Shown here: positions 17,608-26,863 of the stretch, piece after piece | Position numbering within the stretch: position 1 is the first letter of the stretch | Layout of the letters: every line of letters begins with the position of its first letter | From: Sinorhizobium fredii USDA 205 | Lineage (GTDB): Bacteria; Pseudomonadota; Alphaproteobacteria; Rhizobiales; Rhizobiaceae | DNA length: 64,000 nt | Assembly (NCBI RefSeq): GCF_001461695.1 | Contig: NZ_AUTC01000189.1 | Location: 62,001 to 126,000 of the forward strand | Direction of reading: 5' to 3' | Made by a program: the position numbers and the translations under genes | Notes under the pieces: model-generated | The model's database searches: none | What the model was told of the DNA's origin: nothing | The model's input: the letters and a program-made list of their open reading frames with translations, nothing else

Positions 17608-18921
17608 ATGAAGATTACGATGATTGGCGCCGGCTATGTCGGCCTCGTTTCCGGCGTATGCTTCGCGGATTTCGGCCACGACGTCGTCTGCCTCGACAAG
17701 GACGAAGCCAAGATCGCCGCCCTCAAGAAGGGTGAGATCCCGATTTTCGAACCGGGTCTCGACCATCTTGTCGCCAGCAACGTCGCTTCAGGGCGCCTGC
17801 ATTTCACCACGGATCTCGCGCCCGCCGTTTCCGGCAGCGACGTCATCTTCATCGCCGTCGGCACCCCATCCCGGCGCGGCGACGGGCATGCGGACCTCTC
17901 CTACGTCCATGCCGCCGCACGCGAGATCGCTGCCAATCTCAACGGCTTTACCGTCGTCGTCACCAAGTCGACCGTCCCGGTCGGCACCGGCGACGAAGTC
18001 GAGCGCATCATCCGCGAAACCAATCCGGATGCCGACTTTGCCGTCGTCTCCAATCCGGAGTTCCTGCGCGAAGGCGCGGCGATCGATGATTTCAAGCGGC
18101 CCGATCGAATCGTCATCGGCCTCGCCGACAACGACCAGCGTGCACGCGACGTGATGACGGAAGTCTATCGCCCCTTGTATCTGAACCAGGCCCCCCTCGT
18201 CTTCACCTCGCGCCGTACCTCCGAACTGATCAAATATGCCGGCAACGCCTTCCTGGCGATGAAGATCACCTTCATCAACGAGATGGCCGACCTTTGTGAA
18301 AAGGTAGGAGCCAACGTCCAGGATGTGGCCCGTGGCATCGGGCTCGACGGGCGCATCGGCGCCAAGTTCCTGCATGCCGGCCCGGGCTACGGCGGTTCGT
18401 GCTTCCCCAAGGACACTCTGGCACTGGTGAAGACCGCACAGGACCACGACAGCCCGGTGCGCCTTGTCGAGACCACCGTCACCGTCAACGACAACCGCAA
18501 GCGGGCCATGGGCCGCAAGGTGATCACCGCGGTCGGCGGCGACGTGCGCGGCCGCAAGGTCGCCGTGCTCGGCCTGACGTTCAAGCCGAACACCGACGAC
18601 ATGCGCGACAGTCCGGCGATCGCTATCGTCCAGACGCTGCAGGACGCCGGCGCCACGGTCACGGGCTACGATCCGGAAGGCATGGAGAACGCGCGCAAGG
18701 TCATCGAAGGCCTGGACTACGCGACCGATCCCTATGACGCGGCGGCAGACGCCGACGCACTGGTGATCGTCACCGAGTGGAACGAATTCCGGGCGCTGGA
18801 CTTCGCGCGGCTGAAACGCACGATGAGCACCCCGCTGCTCGTCGACCTGCGCAACATCTACCGCAAGGACGAGATCACCCGGCACGGCTTCACCTATGCC
18901 AGCGTCGGCCGGCCGGACTGA
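17608..18921 (+). CDS. rkpK: UDP-glucose 6-dehydrogenase
   Basis: Oxidises UDP-glucose twice with NAD to UDP-glucuronate, the substrate of the upstream epimerase. The 437-residue protein has the N-terminal NAD site MKITMIGAGYVGLVSGVCFA, the conserved KSTVPVGTGDEV, NPEFLREGAAIDDF, the lysine segment ELIKYAGNAFLAMKITFINE and the catalytic cysteine in GPGYGGSCFPKDT (about residue 262). The C-terminal domain has LGLTFKPNTDDMRDSPA. GGAAGAG precedes ATG. The 133 bp after lpsL may hold a second promoter, though none is clear. RkpK is required for K-antigen and LPS in S. meliloti. Confidence 0.95.
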   Translation: MKITMIGAGYVGLVSGVCFADFGHDVVCLDKDEAKIAALKKGEIPIFEPGLDHLVASNVASGRLHFTTDLAPAVSGSDVIFIAVGTPSRRGDGHADLSYVHAAAREIAANLNGFTVVVTKSTVPVGTGDEVERIIRETNPDADFAVVSNPEFLREGAAIDDFKRPDRIVIGLADNDQRARDVMTEVYRPLYLNQAPLVFTSRRTSELIKYAGNAFLAMKITFINEMADLCEKVGANVQDVARGIGLDGRIGAKFLHAGPGYGGSCFPKDTLALVKTAQDHDSPVRLVETTVTVNDNRKRAMGRKVITAVGGDVRGRKVAVLGLTFKPNTDDMRDSPAIAIVQTLQDAGATVTGYDPEGMENARKVIEGLDYATDPYDAAADADALVIVTEWNEFRALDFARLKRTMSTPLLVDLRNIYRKDEITRHGFTYASVGRPD

Positions 18922-19073
18922 TCGGAAAAACTGCCGGAGCGGGCGGAGGAAAGCGCACAGGCTTTTCCTCGGTCCCGCCCGCGGTCGACGGGCTCGGGAT
19001 TTCGTGCGCTGGAGGACGTGCCATCGCATCATGGAGTGAAAACGGCCCAGAATCTGACAGGTCTATCCGGTGA

Positions 19074-19388
19074 TCAGGCTTTGGGGCCGACAGGAATGAT
19101 TGTCTCCCAGCTCTTGCCGGCGAGGATCACGCAGCTTCGGCCCGAGACGTCGGTTATGACCAGGGTCCAGCTGCCGCTGTCGGCAGCATAGAGTTCCATC
19201 ACCGCCTGCTGATTGACCATCCCCACGGCGGCTTGCTTTTCGGCATATTGCCGAGCGAGAAACTCGATCACTTGCGCGCGATCGGCACACTTCAGGAGGC
19301 CCTGCGCGCCTGCTGCCTGGGGACATGCGGTTACCGCCGCTGCCAAGAGGGCGGCTTGCGGAAGGACGCGGATTGCATTGCGTACCAC
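19074..19388 (-). CDS. Small secreted protein of unknown function
   Basis: 104 residues from a GTG start at 19388, chosen because AAAGGAGG lies 6 nt upstream. A signal peptide (about residues 1-28, RVLPQAALLAAAVTACPQAAGA) is followed by a compact domain with two cysteines (LLKCADRAQ and GRSCVILAGKSW) that could form a disulfide in the periplasm. The middle reads QYAEKQAAVGMVNQQAVMELYAADSGSWTLVITD. I do not recognise the family; similar short secreted proteins are common in rhizobia. It stands alone between rkpK and tex. Confidence 0.75.
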   Translation of the reverse strand: MVRNAIRVLPQAALLAAAVTACPQAAGAQGLLKCADRAQVIEFLARQYAEKQAAVGMVNQQAVMELYAADSGSWTLVITDVSGRSCVILAGKSWETIIPVGPKA

Positions 19389-19556
19389 GATGCACCTCCT
19401 TTCGCCGGGATACCCGGCGGAAGAGGGTTTTCCGCTGACCTGTTCCGCCGTAGCCCGGCATTCCTATGGTCGGCATCCAGCCACGAAGGACAATCGCGTC
19501 ACCAGCCGATGAGCACGTAACGATGCTCGGCGCGGCGCCGTTCCATGTCCCCGCCG

Positions 19557-21863
19557 TTATTTTTTCTTCATCGCCTCCATCAGCGCCGCGCCGAACGCGC
19601 CCTGAGCAGGTGCTTGCGATTTCTGTGGACGCGCGGCCGAATTGCGGTTGGTGCCGTTCGACGAGGCCCCCCGCGTCTCCCGCGCGGTTTCGGCACCGCC
19701 ATCCTTGCGCATGCTGAGCCCGATGCGTTTGCGCGCCACATCGATCTCGGTGACGCGAACCAGCACCACGTCGCCTGCCTTGACGACCTCATGCGGATCC
19801 TTGACGAATCGATCGGCGAGCTGCGAGACGTGAACCAGCCCGTCCTGGTGCACGCCAATATCGACGAAGGCTCCGAACGCCGCGACATTGGTGACGGTCC
19901 CTTCGAGCTGCATGCCGACCTTCAGGTCCTTGATATCGTCGACCCCCTCCGCGAAAGTCGCCGTCTTGAAGCTCGGACGTGGATCGCGGCCGGGCTTTTC
20001 CAGTTCCGAAAGAATGTCCTTGACCGTCGGCAGACCGAAGCGTTCGTCGACGAAGGCGCGCGCATCGAGCGCCTTCAGGGCCGCGCTGTCTCCCATCAGC
20101 GAGCGCACATCCCGGCCGCAGGCGGCGACGATCTTCTTGGCCACGCCATAAGCCTCCGGGTGCACGGCCGAGGCGTCGAGCGGCTCAGAACCATTGGTGA
20201 TCCGCAGGAAGCCGGCGCATTGTTCGAAGGTGCGGGCGCCGAGGCGCGACACCTTGAGGAGCTGCTGCCGATTCGCAAAGGCGCCCATCGCGTCGCGATG
20301 CGCCACGATCGCTTCCGCCGACGACTTGCCCAGACCCGACACACGCGCCAGCAGCGGCGCCGATGCGGTATTGAGATCGACACCGACAGCGTTCACCGCA
20401 TCCTCGACGACGGCATCCAGAGAGCGGCCGAGATGCGACTGGTCGACATCGTGCTGGTACTGGCCGACGCCGATCGACTTCGGTTCAATCTTGACGAGTT
20501 CGGCAAGCGGATCCTGCAGCCGGCGGGCGATGGACACGGCACCGCGCAGCGACACGTCGAGGTTCGGAAATTCCGCAGCCGCCGTTTCCGAAGCGGAATA
20601 GACAGAGGCGCCCGCCTCGGAAACGATCACCTTGGTGGGCTTCGGCGCCGGCATCTGCGCCAGCATATCGGCGACGAGCTTCTCGGTTTCGCGGCTGCCG
20701 GTGCCGTTGCCGATGGCGATCAGTTCGACCTTGTGCTTGCGGACGAGCGCCGCGAGTTCCGCCTGCGTGCCGCGAATGTCATTCTTCGGAGGGAACGGAT
20801 AGACTGTCGTCGTGTCGAGCAGCTTGCCGGTGCCGTCGACCACCGCGACCTTGACGCCGGTTCGGATGCCGGGATCGAGACCCATGGTCGGACGCGAGCC
20901 GGCCGGAGCCGCAAGCAGCAGGTCCTTGAGGTTGCGCGCGAAGACCCGGATCGCTTCCTCCTCGGCCCGTTCGCGCAACTCGCGCATCAGATCGAGCGAC
21001 AGCGAAAGCGAAAGTTTGACGCGCCAGGTCCAGCCGATCACGTCGAGCAGCCATTTGTCCCCGGGCAAATGCCCACCGACCTCGTATGCAGAAGCGATCA
21101 TGCGCTCGACCGGCCTTTGCTGAGATGCCGCGTCCTGGTCGACGACGATATCGACCGACAGGATTTCTTCGTTCCAGCCGCGCAGCATCGCCAGAGCACG
21201 GTGGCCCGGCGCCGTTGCCCAGCGCTCCGAGTGATCGAAATAGTCGGAAAACTTTGCCCCCGATTCCTGCTTGCCGTCGACGACCTTCGCCCTGAGGAAC
21301 GCCGCCTCCCGCATGTAGTTTCGCAGTCGGCCCAGGAGATCGGCGTTCTCGGTCATGCCTTCGGCGATGATGTCGCGGGCGCCGTCGAGTGCTGCCTTTG
21401 CATCCGGCACGTCGGCGGAGAGGAAGGCGGCCGCCCGTTTGGTCGGCGCGATCGAGCGATCGGCGAGGATCGCCTCGGCGAGCGGTCCGAGCCCCCGCTC
21501 CCGGGCAATCTCCGCCTTGGTCCGCCGCTTCGGCTTGTAAGGCAGATAGATGTCCTCGAGTTCGGCCTTGGTGGAGGTGGCGGCGATCTTGCCTTCCAAC
21601 TCATCGGTGAGCTTGCCCTGGCCGCGGATCGACTCGAGAATGGACGCCCGGCGCGCCTCGAGCTCGCGCAGATAGGTGAGCCGCTCCGAGAGGGTGCGCA
21701 ATTGCGTGTCGTCGAGGCCGCCGGTGACCTCCTTACGGTAGCGGGCGATGAAAGGGACCGTCGCTCCGGCGTCGAGAAGCTCGGCGGCTGCGCCGACCTG
21801 CGCGGCGGTCGCCTTGATCTCGCTTGCGATGATGGCGGCGATGGGCTTTGCGGTCATGACCAT
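19557..21863 (-). CDS. tex: Tex-type transcription accessory protein with S1 RNA-binding domain
   Basis: 768 residues with the full Tex architecture: N-terminal helical domain (TVPFIARYRKEVTGGLDDTQLR), the long helix with YLPYKPKRRTKAEIARERGL, a YqgF/RNase H-like domain (MGLDPGIRTGVKVAVVDGTG), helix-hairpin-helix pairs (PLLARVSGLGKSSAEAIVAHR) and a C-terminal S1 domain (GTVTNVAAFGAFVDIGVHQDGLVHVS). The last 50 residues are a low-complexity Ser/Asn/Gln tail. Tex homologues affect transcription and RNA handling; the exact role is unsettled. The gene is monocistronic. Confidence 0.95.
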   Translation of the reverse strand: MVMTAKPIAAIIASEIKATAAQVGAAAELLDAGATVPFIARYRKEVTGGLDDTQLRTLSERLTYLRELEARRASILESIRGQGKLTDELEGKIAATSTKAELEDIYLPYKPKRRTKAEIARERGLGPLAEAILADRSIAPTKRAAAFLSADVPDAKAALDGARDIIAEGMTENADLLGRLRNYMREAAFLRAKVVDGKQESGAKFSDYFDHSERWATAPGHRALAMLRGWNEEILSVDIVVDQDAASQQRPVERMIASAYEVGGHLPGDKWLLDVIGWTWRVKLSLSLSLDLMRELRERAEEEAIRVFARNLKDLLLAAPAGSRPTMGLDPGIRTGVKVAVVDGTGKLLDTTTVYPFPPKNDIRGTQAELAALVRKHKVELIAIGNGTGSRETEKLVADMLAQMPAPKPTKVIVSEAGASVYSASETAAAEFPNLDVSLRGAVSIARRLQDPLAELVKIEPKSIGVGQYQHDVDQSHLGRSLDAVVEDAVNAVGVDLNTASAPLLARVSGLGKSSAEAIVAHRDAMGAFANRQQLLKVSRLGARTFEQCAGFLRITNGSEPLDASAVHPEAYGVAKKIVAACGRDVRSLMGDSAALKALDARAFVDERFGLPTVKDILSELEKPGRDPRPSFKTATFAEGVDDIKDLKVGMQLEGTVTNVAAFGAFVDIGVHQDGLVHVSQLADRFVKDPHEVVKAGDVVLVRVTEIDVARKRIGLSMRKDGGAETARETRGASSNGTNRNSAARPQKSQAPAQGAFGAALMEAMKKK

Positions 21864-22040
21864 TCTGCGTTCCGTCCGTTGTTACCAGCCGGACCATAGT
21901 GGCGCAGACGATGAAGGCCAAGTGAAGGCCGGTGGGGGGGCCGAAAACTCCACAGAAGATGGCACATGGATCAAAGGATGACACGCCCCCTATCCCATCT
22001 GCCGGGACCTTGCTGCCCGCAAGCCGGGATATGCCGCGCC

Positions 22041-22091
22041 GCTCATGCCCCCTCGCCCCGCTTGCGGGCAGAGGACCAGGGTGAGGGGCCA
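22041..22091. repeat. Rhizobial intergenic palindromic repeat between cfa and tex
   Basis: The stretch CCCCTCGCCCCGCTTGCGGG followed by CAGAGG and later GGTGAGGGGC forms an imperfect hairpin of the widespread CCCTCNCCC...GGGNGAGGG type seen in intergenic regions of rhizobial genomes. It lies just after the cfa stop on the minus strand and may stabilise or end that message. Assigned by pattern memory only. Confidence 0.5.
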
Positions 22092-22111
22092 ATCTGCAAG
22101 GGCGGCAGCGG

Positions 22112-23368
22112 CTAGACCGCCACCAACTCCAGCCGCGAGCGGGTTTTCTCGAATTCCAGCAATTCGCGCTCCTTCGCTTCAATATAGTCGCGCGAGACCG
22201 GCACGGTCTGCAGCGAGGGTGAGAGCTGGAGCTGGAAGACGAAGTGCTTGTCGTGCAGGAAGGCGGTCTCGGAAGCGGCGAGATAGAACTCCCACATCCG
22301 GAAGAAGCGCTCGTCGTAGAGCTCTACCGCTTCCTCGCGCCGGGCGACGAAACGCTCGCGCCAGGCCCGCAGCGTCCAGGCATAATGCAATGGCAGGATC
22401 TCGATGTCCTTGACGAGCAGGCGAGTGCTCTCGACCGGCGGCAAGACTTCGGAAAGCGCCGGTATGTAGCCGCCCGGAAAGATATACTTCTCGATCCACG
22501 GATTGGTTGCCCAGGGCTTGTAGACCTGGCCGATCGAATGGAGCAGCATGACGCCGTCGGGTCTCAGCAATTCCTTGATTTTGCGAAAGAAATTGCCATA
22601 GTTGCCGATGCCCACATGTTCGAACATGCCTACCGAGACGATCCGGTCGAACTGCCGCCCCTGCAGGGTGCGGTAGTCCTGCAATTCGAACCGGACGCGA
22701 TCGGACAGGCCGCGTCTGGCGGCGCGTTCACGCGAGACCCTCAGTTGCTCCTCGCTCAAGGTGATGCCGGTGACTTCGACGCCTGTCGCTTCGGCAAGGT
22801 ACATCGCCAGGCCTCCCCAACCGGAACCGACTTCCAGCACTTGCTGGCCGGGCTCGAGCAGCAGCTTCGCCGCTATATGGCGCTTCTTGGCGCGCTGCGC
22901 CTCATCGAGCGAGACACCCGGCGGGTGGAAATAGGCGCAGGAATATTGCCAGTCCTCGTCGAGGAAGAGGTTGAAGAGCTTGCCGTCGAGATCGTAGTGA
23001 TGCGCGACATTGTAGCGGTTGCGGTTAACCGGCAGCCGACTCTTTAGCTGTTGGCGCAGCACATGCCAAAGAGCGACGATGGAGTTGACGAAGGTCGCCG
23101 CGTTTTCCACACCATTGCTCTTGATGATGGACAAGACGTCGAAAATATCCCCTTCCTCGATCACGACGCGGCCGTCCATGTACATTTCGCCGAATTTCAG
23201 GCCCGGATCGTGCAGGATGGCCCTTTCCGCCTCAGCATCCGTTATGTGCATGGTCGCGGGGTTCCCCGTGCCATCACCCAGAACAACTTTTCTTCCCGAT
23301 GAAAAAATGACCGTCAGCGTTCCTTTCTGGACAAGACGGCGAAGCAACTTGAACAATGCTGCATTCAT
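22112..23368 (-). CDS. cfa: Cyclopropane-fatty-acyl-phospholipid synthase
   Basis: SAM-dependent methyltransferase that adds a methylene bridge to unsaturated acyl chains in membrane phospholipids. The 418-residue protein starts at ATG 23368 (MNAALFKLLRRLVQKG) with GAGGTTGG upstream; the open frame up to 23506 lacks family similarity. The SAM motif VLEVGSGWGGLAMYLAE lies near residue 184, followed by GITLSEEQL, VSVGMFEHVG and FIFPGGYIP-like KYIFPGGYIPALSE. The N-terminal lipid-binding part has MYMDGRVVIEEGDIFD and YNVAHHYDLDGKLFNLFLDE. Monocistronic, with the repeat at 22041 downstream. Confidence 0.95.
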   Translation of the reverse strand: MNAALFKLLRRLVQKGTLTVIFSSGRKVVLGDGTGNPATMHITDAEAERAILHDPGLKFGEMYMDGRVVIEEGDIFDVLSIIKSNGVENAATFVNSIVALWHVLRQQLKSRLPVNRNRYNVAHHYDLDGKLFNLFLDEDWQYSCAYFHPPGVSLDEAQRAKKRHIAAKLLLEPGQQVLEVGSGWGGLAMYLAEATGVEVTGITLSEEQLRVSRERAARRGLSDRVRFELQDYRTLQGRQFDRIVSVGMFEHVGIGNYGNFFRKIKELLRPDGVMLLHSIGQVYKPWATNPWIEKYIFPGGYIPALSEVLPPVESTRLLVKDIEILPLHYAWTLRAWRERFVARREEAVELYDERFFRMWEFYLAASETAFLHDKHFVFQLQLSPSLQTVPVSRDYIEAKERELLEFEKTRSRLELVAV

Positions 23369-23734
23369 TTCCAACCTCACGCCAGACCTACACGGACCAT
23401 GTTCCTCCGCATGGAGCGCGGGCGGTTCGGTCGGCTTCCGGAGTGATGTGCGCTTGCGAAACGGCGCCGGCTTTGTCCAGAAGCAGCGAGAAACCGGTTT
23501 GGGCAAGCCTCACGGCCTCCGGCAGATTGTCGCCGTGCACAGTGCACGGGCTGCAACCGGGATGTCGTCAGGCCAGCCTCTTCAGGCTCCTATCCATCAG
23601 AACTTCCATTAACTTAGCGGCATTCGGCGGTTTATCAATGGGCCATGCTGTGGCCCCTCAAGGGTTCGTTTCCTTAGGGCATATGGAAGAAAATCAGCCG
23701 CGGCGGGCCAGCTGCCCGCGAGCCCATCTAGCCG
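23369..23734. other. Intergenic region upstream of cfa, no gene seen
   Basis: 366 bp between the cfa start and the end of the reductase gene; both are read leftwards, so it should contain the cfa promoter and the end of the reductase transcript. Open frames here lack ribosome sites and family features. I see no RNA gene or convincing terminator. Confidence 0.6.
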
Positions 23735-24733
23735 CTAGGCGCCAAAAACTCCGAGACCAGCAAGACGGGATCGATCATGCGGGCGGTCGAAGTCGATCGC
23801 CGGGCCTGCCGGGACGATGCCGGTCGGGTTAATGTGCCGGAGGCCATAATATCCGCGCTTGATATCGTCGATCCGGACAGTTTCACCTATGCCCGGCCAC
23901 TGGTAGAGCTCGCGCAGGTAGTTTGAGAGGCTCGGATAGTCCTCGATCCTGCGGACGTTGCATTTGAAGGCGCCATGATAGGCGATGTCGAAACGGACGA
24001 GGGTGACGAACAGGCGGATATCCGCCTCGGTCAGATATTCCCCGGCAACGTATCGGTTCACTTCAAGATGCCGATCGAGCTCGTCGAGCATGCCGAAGAG
24101 GGCCGCGACAGCGTCGTCATAGGCGGTCTGCGTCTTGGCAAAGCCAGCTCGGTAGACTCCATTGTTCACACACGCGTAGATCGGCTCGTTCCAGCGCTCG
24201 ATCGCGGCGCGGAGTGTCGCCGGGTAGAAATCAAGGCGGTTGCCGGACAAATGGTCGAAGGCCGTGTTGAGGATGCGAAGAATATCGGCCGACTCGTTGT
24301 TGACGATCCGCCCTTCCTGCATGTCCCAAAGCACAGGCACGGAGACCTTGCCGGTATAGGTCGGGTCGCTCGCCGTGTAGAGCTGGTGATGATGACGGAT
24401 CCTGCCAACGCGACAGCCTGCATCGACGGGCGCATCATAGGCCCATCCGTCCTCCCCGAGCACGGGGTTTGCCACCGTAAGCGCGATGATCTCCCCGAGC
24501 CCCTTGAGATTGCGCATCGCAATCGTTCGAGAGGCCCAGGGGCAAAGATAGGAGACAAACAACCGGTAGCGTCCGGCTTCGGCGACAAGCGCCGGCTGGC
24601 CGTCCGGCCCGGGTCGCCCATCGACGGTGATCCACTGGCGGAAACGGGTCGGCTCGCGATGGAACGCGCCGTCCTTCATCTCGCTTGCGGCGACGTCATC
24701 CTTGACCCATTTTCCCTGGACGAGTTGCGGCAC
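23735..24733 (-). CDS. Glutathionyl-hydroquinone reductase (Xi-class glutathione transferase, YqjG/ECM4-like)
   Basis: Reduces glutathionyl-hydroquinones to hydroquinones with glutathione. The 332-residue protein has the extended N-terminus of this class (FRQWITVDGRPGPDG), the thioredoxin-fold active site YRLFVSYLCPWASRTI with the catalytic cysteine near residue 64, and the downstream VPVLWDMQEGRIVNNESADI. The C-terminal helical domain includes YVAGEYLTEADIRLFVTLVRFD. GTG 24733 has GGAG 7 nt upstream. No linked aromatic-degradation genes are present, so a general detoxification role is most likely. Confidence 0.92.
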   Translation of the reverse strand: MPQLVQGKWVKDDVAASEMKDGAFHREPTRFRQWITVDGRPGPDGQPALVAEAGRYRLFVSYLCPWASRTIAMRNLKGLGEIIALTVANPVLGEDGWAYDAPVDAGCRVGRIRHHHQLYTASDPTYTGKVSVPVLWDMQEGRIVNNESADILRILNTAFDHLSGNRLDFYPATLRAAIERWNEPIYACVNNGVYRAGFAKTQTAYDDAVAALFGMLDELDRHLEVNRYVAGEYLTEADIRLFVTLVRFDIAYHGAFKCNVRRIEDYPSLSNYLRELYQWPGIGETVRIDDIKRGYYGLRHINPTGIVPAGPAIDFDRPHDRSRLAGLGVFGA

Positions 24734-24910
24734 CTAAGTTCTCCTGCGGCATTGCATTGGGCGGTACGGTTGCCTACCTCCCATAGGGCCCCCTACCGGT
24801 CAATCGCGCGCGCAGGTGACAGTTTGTTCGCAATCCGCATAACAGAAAGGGTGGCAAGGCACGTCCTGGGTCGCCACAATGCCGAGTAAAGCGCGAGAGG
24901 AGGACTTACG

Positions 24911-25909
24911 ATGAGGAAGCTCGCCGTCATCGCCGTCGCCGTGGTCGTCATCGTCGCCATCGTTTGGTTCCTCAACACGTCCTACCTGGTGGCGCCGCCC
25001 GCCGGTACGGCAAGGGTCCTCGCCCATCGCGGCATTCATCAGGTCTATGGTCTGGACGGGGTGGACAACGACACCTGCACGGCTGAGCGTATCGAATCGC
25101 CCCGTCATGCCTATCTCGAGAACACCATCGCCTCCATGCGCGCGGCGCTCGACAGCGGCGCCGAGGTCATCGAACTGGATGTCCACCTGACGCCCGACCG
25201 CCAGTTCGCCGTCTTCCACGATTGGACGCTCGACTGCCGGACCAATGGAGCCGGCGTCACGGAGGAGACGCCGATGTCAAAGCTGAAAACGCTCGACATC
25301 GGCTACGGTTACACCGCCGATGGCGGCAAGACCTTTCCTTTCCGCGGCCAGGGGGAAGGCCAGATGCCGACACTCAGGGAGGTCTTCACGGCGCTGCCCC
25401 ATGGCCGGTTCCTGATCAATTTCAAGAGCGAGCGGCGCGAGGAAGGCGCAACTCTTGCCGTGATGCTGCGCATCCACCCGGAGTGGCGCAAATTGGTCTT
25501 CGGGGTTTATGGCGGCAGAACGCCGACGCAGGAGGCGCTGCGCCTGGTCGCCGGGCTGAGGGGTTATGACAGGCAATCCACCATGGCCTGCCTTGGACGC
25601 TACGCCGCCTATGGCTGGACGGGAGTGGTGCCGGATGCCTGCCGCGATACGCTGATCGTCGTACCCGCCAACTATGCGCCTTTCCTGTGGGGCTGGCCCT
25701 CTCGATTTGCCGCCCGGATGCAGGCCGCCGGAAGCGAGATCATCCTGCTCGGACCCCATCGTGGCGGCGAATTCACCTCCGGCATCGACAGCACCGATCA
25801 ACTCGCGCTCGTTCCTGAGAATTTTTCCGGCTACGTCTGGACCAATCGGGCCGAGACGATCGGACCGCTCCTGAACAAGAGCCTCGCCGCCTCCAACGAC
25901 CAGAAATAG
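24911..25909 (+). CDS. Membrane-anchored glycerophosphodiester phosphodiesterase-family protein
   Basis: 332 residues starting with one transmembrane or signal-anchor segment (residues 5-21, VIAVAVVVIVAIVWFL), so the enzyme should sit in the periplasm attached to the inner membrane. The GDPD TIM-barrel residues are visible: LAHRGIHQ (catalytic His), ENTIASMRAAL, EVIELDVHLTPDRQFAVFHDW. Members split glycerophosphodiesters into glycerol 3-phosphate and an alcohol. The GIHQVYG and MPTLREVF segments fit. GGAGG precedes ATG closely. It converges with era, 16 bp from its stop, without an obvious terminator. Confidence 0.88.
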   Translation: MRKLAVIAVAVVVIVAIVWFLNTSYLVAPPAGTARVLAHRGIHQVYGLDGVDNDTCTAERIESPRHAYLENTIASMRAALDSGAEVIELDVHLTPDRQFAVFHDWTLDCRTNGAGVTEETPMSKLKTLDIGYGYTADGGKTFPFRGQGEGQMPTLREVFTALPHGRFLINFKSERREEGATLAVMLRIHPEWRKLVFGVYGGRTPTQEALRLVAGLRGYDRQSTMACLGRYAAYGWTGVVPDACRDTLIVVPANYAPFLWGWPSRFAARMQAAGSEIILLGPHRGGEFTSGIDSTDQLALVPENFSGYVWTNRAETIGPLLNKSLAASNDQK

Positions 25910-25925
25910 CTTCCACGCGGAGCAA

Positions 25926-26855
25926 CTACTTTGGAAAATCCAATCCCATTTCGCGGAAGCGCTCCGGATCGTTGCCCCAGTTCTCGCGCACCTTGACGAA
26001 CAGGAAGAGATGCACGGGCTGCTCCAGGATCTCGGAAATTTCCTTCCGGGCGGCGGTCGAGATCGCCTTGATCGCCTCCCCTCCCTTGCCGAGCGCGATC
26101 TTCTTCTGGCTGTCGCGTTCGACATAGATCACCTGCTCGATGCGCACCGAGCCGTCCTTGCGCTCCTCCCACTTCTCTGTCTCGACGTGAGACGCGTAGG
26201 GAAGCTCCTGATGCAGACGCAGGAACAGCTTCTCGCGGGTGATCTCGGCTGCGAGCTGGCGCATCGGCAGATCGGAGATCTGATCCTCCGGATAGTACCA
26301 CGGGCCTTCCGGCAGAGCCGTGGCGAGATAATCCATGAGGTCCTTGCAGCCGGAGCCGGTGAGCGCCGAAATCATGAAGGTGCGCTCGAACGGAACGGCT
26401 TCGTTGGCAGCCTGCGCGAGCTTCAAGAGATCCTCCGGGCGAACCCGGTCGATCTTGTTGAGCACCAGGAGCTTCGGCTGGGGAACGTCCTTCAAGGCCT
26501 CGAGGATCGCCTCGGCATCCCCCTTCAGGCCGCGTTCGCTGTCGATCAGCAGCACGATCAGGTCGGCGTCCTTGGCACCGCCCCAGGCGCTCGTCACCAT
26601 GGCCCGATCGAGCCGGCGGCGCGGCTTGAAGATGCCGGGCGTGTCCATGAAGACGATCTGGGCGTTGTCGTGGATGGCAATGCCACGGATGATCGCCCGC
26701 GTCGTCTGCACCTTGTGGCTGACGATGGATACTTTCGCGCCGACCAGGTGGTTCACCAAAGTCGATTTGCCTGCATTCGTCGCGCCGATCAGCGCCACGA
26801 AGCCCGAGCGGGTCGCCGTGGTGTCGGCGCCCGTGTTCTGTTGTTTGTCCGTCAT
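25926..26855 (-). CDS. era: GTPase Era, 16S rRNA/30S assembly factor
   Basis: A 309-residue GTP-binding protein needed for small-subunit maturation. G1 is GATNAGKS, G2 region TTRAIIRG, G3 DTPGI, G4 NKID and G5 SALTG; the C-terminal KH domain has EQVIYVERDSQKKIALGKGGEAIKAIS. Start at ATG 26855 (MTDKQQNTG) is preferred; a TTG at 26891 lies inside rnc. It begins 8 bp after rnc ends, in the conserved lepB-rnc-era order, so co-transcription is expected. Confidence 0.97.
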   Translation of the reverse strand: MTDKQQNTGADTTATRSGFVALIGATNAGKSTLVNHLVGAKVSIVSHKVQTTRAIIRGIAIHDNAQIVFMDTPGIFKPRRRLDRAMVTSAWGGAKDADLIVLLIDSERGLKGDAEAILEALKDVPQPKLLVLNKIDRVRPEDLLKLAQAANEAVPFERTFMISALTGSGCKDLMDYLATALPEGPWYYPEDQISDLPMRQLAAEITREKLFLRLHQELPYASHVETEKWEERKDGSVRIEQVIYVERDSQKKIALGKGGEAIKAISTAARKEISEILEQPVHLFLFVKVRENWGNDPERFREMGLDFPK

Positions 26856-26863
26856 GGCTTCCG

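Noticed and set aside
19545..21899. 784-codon plus-strand frame opposite tex
   Set aside because: Antisense of tex; its composition is Arg/His/Asp-rich as expected of a shadow.
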